64,000 nucleotides of DNA from G963422445 sp963422445 (GTDB taxonomy: Bacteria; Pseudomonadota; Alphaproteobacteria; Thalassobaculales; Thalassobaculaceae), in assembly GCA_963422445.2 (NCBI GenBank), contig OY729512.2, positions 5,456,001-5,520,000 on the forward strand, written 5' to 3'. Within the stretch, counting starts at the first letter, position 1. Every line of letters starts with the position of its first letter. Below are positions 29,051-36,566 of the stretch, in pieces. The translations under genes and the position numbers were made by a program. Under the pieces are notes generated by a model. It had not been told where the DNA came from. It saw only the letters and a list, made by a program, of their open reading frames with translations, and ran no database searches.

Positions 29051-31869
29051 CAGTCAGAGGAGCCTTCGTTGGTGGGGGGACGACCGGCGGTAGGTCCGTT
29101 CGCGTCGTTGTCGTCGGGGCTAGGTGATGGCACAATTTCGGCAGCGGGAGGTTCGTCATTCGGTGCTGTACGCTGATCCTCCATTGAGTGGAGGGCTTCG
29201 CGCTTCTCGCGGATCTGTTGATCAAGTATGTGGAGCAACGTTCGGGACTCCGTTGCGGTCCGCTCCAGTTCCTTGAGCGTCTCTTGGAGTGTGTTCTGTC
29301 GTGTTTCCAAGGCTGGAAACAGCGTTTCCAACTCGGTGTTGCGCTCTTCCAGTCGTTTAACTGCCGCTCGTTGCTCGGCCACCTCGGCATGAGTTGCCGC
29401 GAAATCTCTCTCGGCCCGTTTCAAATCTTCCCGAGCTGCGACGCGCTTGGCTTCGATGTCGTTCCGTCTCTCTTCGAGGACCGATAGGTCTGCACGAATG
29501 GAAGCTACTTGCGTCTGGAGATCCTTGATACGATTCTTCTCTTCTTCGATCTGACTCCTCAGACTTACCAATTCCGTGGATCGCTGCGCTGATTGCCCCT
29601 CGAGGGAAGCGCGTGCGACGCGTGCTTCCTCAAGGGTTTGCTGTCCCGCTGCCTGCTCCGCGGCGAGGTCGCGAACCTCGATCATCAGTGCATCTTTGCG
29701 CTCTTGTAAGGAGTCGGCGTCGGATTGGATACGTCGAAGCTGGGCTTGGGCATCGGTTCGTCGAGACTCGGTCTCCGCCAGACTCTGCTCCAGCGCCTCC
29801 AACTTGGTCTGCCGCTCCGCGATTCGAGCCTCGGTGACGGTTCGGGCCTGCCGTACCTCGTCTAACCGTTCTAGCTCGGCTGCTATCTTACCCCGGAGAG
29901 TCTGCAGTTCGGTATTGATTTGTTTCACCAACTGCCGCTTAGCTTCGATGTCGTTCCGTCTCTCTTCGAGGACCGATAGGTCTGCACGAATGGAAGCTAC
30001 TTGCGTCTGGAGATCCTTGATACGATTCTTCTCTTCTTCGATCTGACTCCTCAGACTTACCAAGGTTGCCATGGATCGCTGCGCTGATTGCCCCTCGAGG
30101 GAAGCGCGTGCGACGCGTGCTTCCTCAAGGGTTTGCTGTCCCGCTGCCTGCTCCGCGGCGAGGTCGCGAACCTCGATCATCAGTGCATCTTTGCGCTCTT
30201 GTAAGGAGTCGGCGTCGGATTGGATACGTCGAAGCTGGGCTTGGGCATCGGTTCGTCGAGACTCGGTCTCCGCCAGACTCTGCTCCAGCGCCTCCAACTT
30301 GGTCTGCCGCTCCGCGATTCGAGCCTCGGTGACGGTTCGGGCCTGCCGTACCTCGTCTAACCGTTCTAGCGCTGCTATCTTACCCCGGAGAGTCTGCAGT
30401 TCGGTATTGATTTGTTTCACCAACTGCCGCTTAGCTTCGATGTCGTTCCGCCACCCGAACCAACTGCCGCTCTTCGAGAGGACCGATAGGTCTGCACGAA
30501 TGGAAGCTACTTGCGTCTGGAGATCCTTGATACGATTCTTCTCTTCTTCGATCTGACTCCTCAGACTTACCAATTCCGTGGATCGCTGCGCTGATTGCCC
30601 CTCGAGGGAAGCGCGTGCGACGCGTGCTTCCTCAAGGGTTTGCTGTCCCGCTGCCTGCTCCGCGGCGAGGTCGCGAACCTCGATCATCAGTGCATCTTTG
30701 CGCTCTTGTAAGGAGTCGGCGTCGGATTGGATACGTCGAAGCTGGGCTTGGGCATCGGTTCGTCGAGACTCGGTCTCCGCCAGACTCTGCTCCAGCGCCT
30801 CCAACTTGGTCTGCCGCTCCGCGATTCGAGCCTCGGTGACGGTTCGGGCCTGCCGTACCTCGTCTAACCGTTCTAACTCGGCTGCTATCTTACCCCGGAG
30901 AGTCTGCAGTTCGGTATTGATTTGTTTCACCAACTGCCGCTTAGCGTCGAGTCGACCCTGGAGACCATCTGCCTCGCGCAGTCGCCCCTCAAGGGCCGCT
31001 ACGTTTGTCTGCAAATCGTCCCGATGTGCACTGAGCGAGGCAACTGCCTCTGCCAGTGCGGCTCGGCGTTCGGTGGTTGTCCCAATCTCGGTGGCGATTA
31101 CATCCTTTTCTTCTTGGACGGCTTGAATTCCCGCGAGGATGCCGGTGCGCTGTTCCTCTGCTCCTGCCCGACGGGCCTCGGCAGCCTTGGCTTCTGAGTT
31201 CACTCTCGCAAGCATGGTGCGGGCGGTTCTGAGCTCCTGTTCCACGTTTTCGAGACGGCGCTGCTTCCTTACCAGCCTGCTCACCTCAGCTTGCAAGTGA
31301 TCACGATCAACCGTCAGCCGATCACGCTGCGAAACCAGATCGTCACGCGCCTTCTCCGCAGTTGTAGCGGATTGTTCTGTTCTCGCGCGGCGATCTTCAA
31401 TCTCCCCGATTTCTGAAAGGAGTACGTCGCGTCGAGTCTCAGCCGTCAGAAGGGCGTCTCGCGTCGACGAGAGGTCGGCCTGGACCCGCTCGCGTGTTGC
31501 GAGGCTGTCCTGGATGTCTTGTTCTTCGTCCCGTAGCTCCGAGAGCTTCTTCCTCGCATCCTGCACCGCGATTTCCAAGCTACCGAGTTCGGCGCGTGCG
31601 ACCCGGGCGAGGCGCACCTCGCCTCCCAACTCCGTAAGCTCTGTCCGGAGGGTGTCGTGACGGTCGGCAAGCTCGGCAACCTCAGATCGGTCCGCGGTCA
31701 GAGCCTTCTCTATGCGGGCACGGTCATCTCGAATGGCACCGAATTCGCCTTCGAGTTCATTTACCTTCCACACAAGAAAGCCCAGCAGGCCTATTGTCGC
31801 CAGCGCGGCGAAACCCGCGGTCCACGTGTATGCGCGGGACTTACGAAAGGTCCCGTTCGATGAGGTCAA
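29050..31869 (-). CDS. Membrane-anchored long coiled-coil protein with three 164-residue repeats
   Basis: Second gene, about 940 residues from the preferred TTG at 31869, which has GGAGAG 5 nt upstream and overlaps the helicase end by 29 bp; the frame opens further up at 32010, but that would overlap by 170 bp. One N-terminal membrane segment (AGFAALATIGLLGFLVWKV) is followed by almost continuous coiled coil. The middle consists of three nearly identical 164-residue (492-bp) units, each starting about KRQLVKQINTELQTLRGKIA and ending DLSVLEERRNDIE. The C-terminus is acidic and Pro-rich. No enzymatic motif was seen; likely a scaffold or mechanical linker. Its stop overlaps the start of the AAA+ gene. 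Confidence 0.82.
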   Translation of the reverse strand: MTSSNGTFRKSRAYTWTAGFAALATIGLLGFLVWKVNELEGEFGAIRDDRARIEKALTADRSEVAELADRHDTLRTELTELGGEVRLARVARAELGSLEIAVQDARKKLSELRDEEQDIQDSLATRERVQADLSSTRDALLTAETRRDVLLSEIGEIEDRRARTEQSATTAEKARDDLVSQRDRLTVDRDHLQAEVSRLVRKQRRLENVEQELRTARTMLARVNSEAKAAEARRAGAEEQRTGILAGIQAVQEEKDVIATEIGTTTERRAALAEAVASLSAHRDDLQTNVAALEGRLREADGLQGRLDAKRQLVKQINTELQTLRGKIAAELERLDEVRQARTVTEARIAERQTKLEALEQSLAETESRRTDAQAQLRRIQSDADSLQERKDALMIEVRDLAAEQAAGQQTLEEARVARASLEGQSAQRSTELVSLRSQIEEEKNRIKDLQTQVASIRADLSVLSKSGSWFGWRNDIEAKRQLVKQINTELQTLRGKIAALERLDEVRQARTVTEARIAERQTKLEALEQSLAETESRRTDAQAQLRRIQSDADSLQERKDALMIEVRDLAAEQAAGQQTLEEARVARASLEGQSAQRSMATLVSLRSQIEEEKNRIKDLQTQVASIRADLSVLEERRNDIEAKRQLVKQINTELQTLRGKIAAELERLDEVRQARTVTEARIAERQTKLEALEQSLAETESRRTDAQAQLRRIQSDADSLQERKDALMIEVRDLAAEQAAGQQTLEEARVARASLEGQSAQRSTELVSLRSQIEEEKNRIKDLQTQVASIRADLSVLEERRNDIEAKRVAAREDLKRAERDFAATHAEVAEQRAAVKRLEERNTELETLFPALETRQNTLQETLKELERTATESRTLLHILDQQIREKREALHSMEDQRTAPNDEPPAAEIVPSPSPDDNDANGPTAGRPPTNEGSSD
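29453..30946 (-). repeat. Three tandem 492-bp repeats inside the coiled-coil gene
   Basis: Marker GGATCGCTGCGCTGATTGCC starts at 29578, 30073 and 30580, so the spacings are 495 and 507 bp. Both reduce to 492 after removing in-frame indels: +3 (GGTTGCCAT for ATTCCGT), -3 (loss of one Glu codon) and +18 (an insert near 30462). Apart from these the units look identical by eye. All length differences are multiples of three. Confidence 0.9.
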
Positions 31870-34800
31870 GACAACTCTCCAAGTCCTTGTCCAGCTCGTC
31901 CACCCAGAAACGCCGGACCTTCCAGCCGAGGGAATGCAGCTGGTGATCGCGCCAATGGTCATCCAACTTGCGGTTACCGTCAATGTCCTGGTGCCAGCGG
32001 CGTCCGTCAACTTCGATGTCGACCCTTATGCCGCCTGCGCCGAACACGGCGAAATCGAGCCGGCGACCCGCAATCTCGTATTGTGGTTTGGGATCCAAGC
32101 CACGGGCACGCAACGCTTCGTAGACCCGACGTTCCCAAGTGCTGTCGAAGACTCCTTCGTCGGGTGGTTGGCGCGGTTCGGTGGCGCGAGCGGCGAGGCT
32201 TTGCAATCTCCGCACGGTTCCTCTACGAGCAAAGTAAAGGTCGCCGAATACATGGGCGATCGCACGCGCCCGGCTGATCGCCACGTTCAGGCGCCGCCAG
32301 TCTTTCTGAAGGAAAGAGATTGCGCTTGGAGCTATTCGGTCGTGAAGGACGGGCGAGAACAAGATCAAGTCCCGTTCCTGGCCCTGGAATGCGTCAACCG
32401 TGTCCACACGCAGGTTTGCGGCGTGTCGGCGATTCTCAGGGATATGCGTGGTGATGGCCTCGGCCAGAGCCGCCACCTGTGGACGAAAGGGAGAGATCAC
32501 ACCGACACTGCCATCGTAATCGTGCTTGAGAAGAAGCTGCTCTAGGTGTGTGACGATGGCGCAAGTTTCCGCTGAATTAACGTTGCCGCGTGCAGTTTCT
32601 GCTCCAATAGCTGGCGGAACGTGCGTCCAATGGAGGCCAGGGCGTGTGGTGGTTGGTACGCACAATCCATCTTGGTCGGCAGCGACCCGAAGCTTACCGC
32701 CGTAGAAATCATGGTTAATGTAGGCAACGATATCGGCCGCCGAGCGGTACTGATCTCGTAGCATCACTGCCGGAACGTCCGGGGTGGATCGAGCGAGATC
32801 AAACAGACTCTTGCGGCTCTGGGCGAACCGCCCCATCCCGGTCTGGGGTAACTGCTGCGCCGCCATCAGGTTTCGGTCCTGTGCGATGCCAAGCTGAGGG
32901 ATAAAGGTGAGTTGCCTGTCGTCACCTACGATGACGGCGCGACGCGCACGGGCGAGTACCGGCAGCGCGGACCCAATGTCGCATTGGCTCGCCTCATCGA
33001 AGATCGCCAGATCGAACAATCCGTCTTCCAGTGGGAGTCGTCTCGGCGCTCCGAGGACAGAAGCGAGCCAGAGCGGTCTATGCAGCAGCACGCTCTTGGC
33101 TAACTCGCGGTCTACCGCGATGTGACCGTACAGCTGAAGATTGTCGTGGGCCTTGGAGAGTGCCAAGCGCGTTCTTTCGTCGGGAGTGCTGAGGGCGGTG
33201 ACACGGCGGCCGAATATTTGCCGGGCCAACGACGCAATCTCTTGAGTTGACGTGACTGGGTTCTCTATGGGGCCAAAATTCGCGAGACTAGCGCGTGCTT
33301 CAGCTACTCGTTCCCGGAACGTCGCCGCCGGAATCGTGCCGTCATCCATATCTGGAGTGGCGAGTGACGACGCGAACCCAAGCCAACTGAGCAGCCGGCG
33401 CCAAAATCCTGATGATGACGGTTCGGCCACCAATACGGTCGTATCCGGGAGACCGGCGAGCTGCCGGGATTGCAGCCGCTCGATATCTTCGGCAAGTTGG
33501 AGGCGGAGTCTTCGCTCCTTCGCGATCCGCTCGAGTGTAGCCAAGCGCGCGTTGGCTCGCTTGTCGAGTTCTGCCGCGACGTCGGACTCTGGAGCGGCAA
33601 CACTCGTCCCTGCAGGCTCGGAGACGAGGTCGCGAAGCACGGCGGCCATGTCGCGGTCTACGTCACGGGCGGGGTCGAGCGTGCGCACGATGAAAGATGC
33701 GGCGGGAGCAATGCTGGACAGGCGTTGTTCGACTGCATCCAGGGCTTGATGGTTCTTGGATGCGACGATTACTGTTTGCCCCGCCCAAAGTGCGGTCGTG
33801 GCAATGGCGACGATCACTTGGCTCTTCCCGGTGCCGGGCGGCCCGGTTACGACCGAGAGGGGGGTGCGCATTGCTTGGGCGGTTGCCTCGATCTGCTCCA
33901 TATTGAGCGGACCGACATTGATCGGTGGAACTGGATCGACAGGTGCCTGATTGGGCAGACCAATGAGCGGTGCGAGGGCGGTACGGCAGAGGCGATCAGA
34001 CGGCCAAGCGGCAATGGAATCGAGATCGCGTACCACGCCTGCGGTGAAGGTGGAACCCAATGAAAGGAACAAGGCGACGGCGTTGTGGATTCCTGTGTCG
34101 CCAGGGTCGATCATGGCGGCGAAGCTGTTGCCCATGAGGTTCCCCCTGATGGCGCGCGCTGCCGCCTCACGAAGTCGCCCGAGAAACTCCTCGCCAGGCA
34201 GACCTGATCCTCCATTCCCGCGGAAGAGGTCCTGAAGGTCGCTCTGTGTCCACGCGGTGATCCGCGCCGTACTCTGCACCCAATCGGGATTCACGAGGAC
34301 ATCGTCGGCGTCAACTCGTAGTTCGATGAAATCTCCGTTCCGGCTCCACACAGCAGCGAGAAGCCCGACCGGGCGGATCGCCGGGGCGCCAGATTTACGC
34401 CCCAGATCCAGCGGCCAGCCCAAAGCGACTCCGTTCTCTTCGTCATCGCGTCGGATCATGGCCTCGCGGAAGGCACCCGGTAGGTCGTCGGCCCGAATTC
34501 GTACAATGACTTCCTCGTCGCTTGCCGGAAACAGGTTTCCCTCGCCGGCAAGAAGTTGGAAGGTTTCACCATGGCGGTCACCGGTCTGAGTCAGAGCCCC
34601 TCGTGGGTCGTACAGGAGCGCGGACTTGTAATAGCGGAGCAACGCGTGGGGATCGAGTTCGGATTCCGATGCGGCTGAGTGTTCGTCAGGTAGCACATCT
34701 GTCGCTACCGGCTTCGTGGTGAAGGTGGCTGGCGAGGCGATCAGAAGATCGGAAAGCGCGTTGCCGGAGTGGATTGGACGCTGTGCCGAGGCAGAGGAAG

Positions 34801-34996
34801 GCGCGAGGGGTCGGTGCTGGGCACGCCATCGATGATCACGGCCTAACGAGACCACGCCCTTGGCTTGCAATTCAGCAAGTTCTCGGCCGACGGCCTCCCG
34901 CCGCGCACCGTCGAACGTAACGTCGAGCAGGACCATCAACTCGTTGGTGGTTCGACCCAGTGGGAATGCCTCGATCGTCTTCAGCAGGAGCGACAT
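31841..34996 (-). CDS. SF1 (DNA2/UPF1-like) helicase with C-terminal Vsr-like nuclease domain
   Basis: First gene of the operon, 1051 residues. The N-terminus looks like a winged helix (FPLGRTTNELMVLLDVTFDG). Helicase motifs: Walker A SVVTGPPGTGKSQVIVAIA (about residue 385), motif Ia VIVASKNHQALDAVEQRL, Walker B FDLAIFDEASQCDIGSALPV (about 660), VIVGDDRQLTFIPQ, QYRSAADIVAYIN, VGVISPFRPQVAAL, VDTVDAFQGQERDLILFS and LNVAISRARAIAHVFGD. The C-terminal 110 residues form a Vsr/DUF559-type endonuclease: FDSTWERRVYEALRARG, RRLDFAVFG, RVDIEVDGRRWH (D..ExD) and GWKVRRFWVDEL. The pairing is typical of antiphage effectors. A ribosome site GGGAA lies near the ATG. The promoter must lie within the short stretch 34997-35148. 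Confidence 0.87.
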   Translation of the reverse strand: MSLLLKTIEAFPLGRTTNELMVLLDVTFDGARREAVGRELAELQAKGVVSLGRDHRWRAQHRPLAPSSASAQRPIHSGNALSDLLIASPATFTTKPVATDVLPDEHSAASESELDPHALLRYYKSALLYDPRGALTQTGDRHGETFQLLAGEGNLFPASDEEVIVRIRADDLPGAFREAMIRRDDEENGVALGWPLDLGRKSGAPAIRPVGLLAAVWSRNGDFIELRVDADDVLVNPDWVQSTARITAWTQSDLQDLFRGNGGSGLPGEEFLGRLREAAARAIRGNLMGNSFAAMIDPGDTGIHNAVALFLSLGSTFTAGVVRDLDSIAAWPSDRLCRTALAPLIGLPNQAPVDPVPPINVGPLNMEQIEATAQAMRTPLSVVTGPPGTGKSQVIVAIATTALWAGQTVIVASKNHQALDAVEQRLSSIAPAASFIVRTLDPARDVDRDMAAVLRDLVSEPAGTSVAAPESDVAAELDKRANARLATLERIAKERRLRLQLAEDIERLQSRQLAGLPDTTVLVAEPSSSGFWRRLLSWLGFASSLATPDMDDGTIPAATFRERVAEARASLANFGPIENPVTSTQEIASLARQIFGRRVTALSTPDERTRLALSKAHDNLQLYGHIAVDRELAKSVLLHRPLWLASVLGAPRRLPLEDGLFDLAIFDEASQCDIGSALPVLARARRAVIVGDDRQLTFIPQLGIAQDRNLMAAQQLPQTGMGRFAQSRKSLFDLARSTPDVPAVMLRDQYRSAADIVAYINHDFYGGKLRVAADQDGLCVPTTTRPGLHWTHVPPAIGAETARGNVNSAETCAIVTHLEQLLLKHDYDGSVGVISPFRPQVAALAEAITTHIPENRRHAANLRVDTVDAFQGQERDLILFSPVLHDRIAPSAISFLQKDWRRLNVAISRARAIAHVFGDLYFARRGTVRRLQSLAARATEPRQPPDEGVFDSTWERRVYEALRARGLDPKPQYEIAGRRLDFAVFGAGGIRVDIEVDGRRWHQDIDGNRKLDDHWRDHQLHSLGWKVRRFWVDELDKDLESCLDLIERDLS

Positions 34997-35148
34997 CGAA
35001 GAGTTCCCAGTTCTGAAGTATGCCCCTCAAGTAGATCGAAGCATGTGCGGTGGGCCACGGACACTGTATCGCGCATCGTTATCGACGAGTCGGCAAAGGC
35101 AGCCAGTGTTCGAGTGTGACGAAGGTTATGTGTCGACGGCTGCCCAGA

Positions 35149-35223
35149 TCATGTCTGCGCAACCGACCAGGGATTGATTACATCCACGCCCATGCCATCG
35201 AGATCCCGCACGCTGCGCGTGAC
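35149..35223 (-). pseudogene. vapC: VapC-type PIN toxin, C-terminal fragment
   Basis: Reads VTRSVRDLDGMGVDVINPWS and a stop, the usual C-terminus of a FitB/VapC PIN ribonuclease (VTRNVRDFxGxGVxxxNPW). Cut at a TA by the IS630-type element to its right. The remaining pieces are at 36406-36566 and 38914-38963. Confidence 0.8.
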
Positions 35224-35225
35224 TA

Positions 35226-36403
35226 GTGTCCTGTACGCAAAGTTCGTATTGTTAAGGGGGTGGTGTCGATTCGGGGGGCATGGTGATGCGACTTTCGGTG
35301 GAGATCAAGCTGAGCGCGGACGAGCGCAACGAGCTTGAGCGGCTGGCGCGCGGGCGCAAAGTCTGGCGAGGCCTGTCCGATCGGGCGCACATCGTGCTGC
35401 TGGCGGCCGAAGGGCTTACCAATGTGCAGATTGGGAGCGTGCTGGGCGTGACCAGCCAGACCGCCAGGAAGTGGCGCAATCGCTTCGCAGAGCATCGTCT
35501 TGACGGGCTTGACGACGAGCCGCGCTCCGGCCGTCCCCGGCGCATCGATGACGACGCCGTGGCCGAGGTGGTGCGCAAGACGCTTGAGGAGAAGCCTCGT
35601 GACGCGACCCAATGGAGCACGCGCTCGATGGCGCAGGCGACGGGGTATGCGCCGTCGACGGTCAATCGCATCTGGCGAGCCTTTTCCCTTCAGCCGCACA
35701 GGAGCGAGACCTTCAAGCTCTCGGCAGACCCCTACTTCGTGGACAAGACGCGCGACATCGTGGGGCTCTACGTGGACCCGCCGCAGCATGCCATGGTCCT
35801 CTGCGTGGACGAGAAATCGCAGGTTCAGGCCCTCGATCGCACCCAGCCGCTGCTGCCGCTGCGCCCGGGGCAGGTCGAGCGGCGCACTCACGATTACAAG
35901 CGCAACGGCACGACCTCGCTCTTCGCAGCCCTTGACGTCGCCACAGGCAAGGTCATCGGACAGTGCTATCGGCGCCACCGCAGCGTGGAGTTCCGCAAGT
36001 TCCTGGATCACGTCGAGGCCAACGTGCCGCCCGACCTCGAGATCCACATCGTCATGGACAACTACTCGACCCACAAGACGAAGACGATCCGCGACTGGTT
36101 CGCCCGGCGACCGCGCTGGCATGTTCACTTCACCCCGACCTCTGCCTCGTGGCTCAACCAAGTCGAGCGCTTCTTCGCCGATCTGACAGAGAAGCAGATC
36201 CGGCGCGGGGTTCACCGATCGACCGTCGAGCTGGAGCAGGCGATCACCGGGTACATCGACACCGTCAACGAGGACCCCAAGCCCTTCCGCTGGCACAAGA
36301 CAGCCGATGAAATCCTGGCGTCCATCAAGCGCTTCTGCCTCAGGACCCTCGAAACCGCTGCAGCCGCAACATCATAACGGTACGAACTTTGGAATCAGGA
36401 CAC
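35226..36403 (+). mobile_element. IS630-family element (second type), inserted in vapC
   Basis: 1178 bp with TA on both sides (35224-35225 and 36404-36405). The terminal inverted repeat is GTGTCCTG, five mismatched bases, then AAAGTTCGTA at both ends. The element is complete and its transposase is intact, so it may be recently active. Confidence 0.93.
35280..36377 (+). CDS. IS630-family transposase (intact)
   Basis: 365 residues. The ATG follows a run of G residues acting as ribosome site. It has an N-terminal helix-turn-helix (LTNVQIGSVLGVTSQTARKW), a second HTH (STRSMAQATGYAPSTVNRIW), and the DDE catalytic domain with VLCVDEKSQVQALDRTQ (first Asp), HIVMDNYSTHKTKTI (second Asp) and FTPTSASWLNQVERFF (Glu). 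It catalyses cut-and-paste movement into TA sites. Family length is normal and no disruption was seen. Confidence 0.95.
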   Translation: MVMRLSVEIKLSADERNELERLARGRKVWRGLSDRAHIVLLAAEGLTNVQIGSVLGVTSQTARKWRNRFAEHRLDGLDDEPRSGRPRRIDDDAVAEVVRKTLEEKPRDATQWSTRSMAQATGYAPSTVNRIWRAFSLQPHRSETFKLSADPYFVDKTRDIVGLYVDPPQHAMVLCVDEKSQVQALDRTQPLLPLRPGQVERRTHDYKRNGTTSLFAALDVATGKVIGQCYRRHRSVEFRKFLDHVEANVPPDLEIHIVMDNYSTHKTKTIRDWFARRPRWHVHFTPTSASWLNQVERFFADLTEKQIRRGVHRSTVELEQAITGYIDTVNEDPKPFRWHKTADEILASIKRFCLRTLETAAAATS

Positions 36404-36405
36404 TA

Positions 36406-36566
36406 GGACGGCGCCCTTCGAGCGGGCTATGGCGGCGATCTACGGCGATGTCGGCATGATCGCGATGCCGTAAAGGAAGCTCCGCTTCGCTGACCGCAGG
36501 CAGGTACATGTCCATTGCATCCCGATCCGCGATCCAAACAGCCACGGCAGGGGCCGGTTCCGGGTC
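36406..36566 (-). pseudogene. vapC: VapC-type PIN toxin, central fragment
   Basis: Reads DPEPAPAVAVWIADRDAMDM, YLPAVSEAEL, then in a shifted frame YGIAIMPTSP, and after a further break IAAIARSKGAVL. PIN proteins keep these blocks far apart, so an internal deletion of about 50 residues occurred besides the frameshift. Bounded by an IS630 on one side and an IS4 on the other. Confidence 0.75.

Noticed and set aside
29453..30946. Possible CRISPR or satellite array
   Set aside because: The units are 492 bp, coding, in frame and without spacers; they are a coding duplication in a coiled-coil gene.
29576..31126. Repeated plus-strand frames of 156-182 residues in the coiled-coil region
   Set aside because: Antisense to a clear coiled-coil gene and present only because the underlying DNA is triplicated.
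22609..34996. Canonical McrBC, BREX, Zorya or Druantia assignment for the operon
   Set aside because: The coiled-coil, Hsp70-like and Vsr-helicase genes do not fit McrBC; no methylase or PglZ (BREX), no MotA-like ZorA, and DUF4338 here belongs to transposases rather than to the operon (Druantia).
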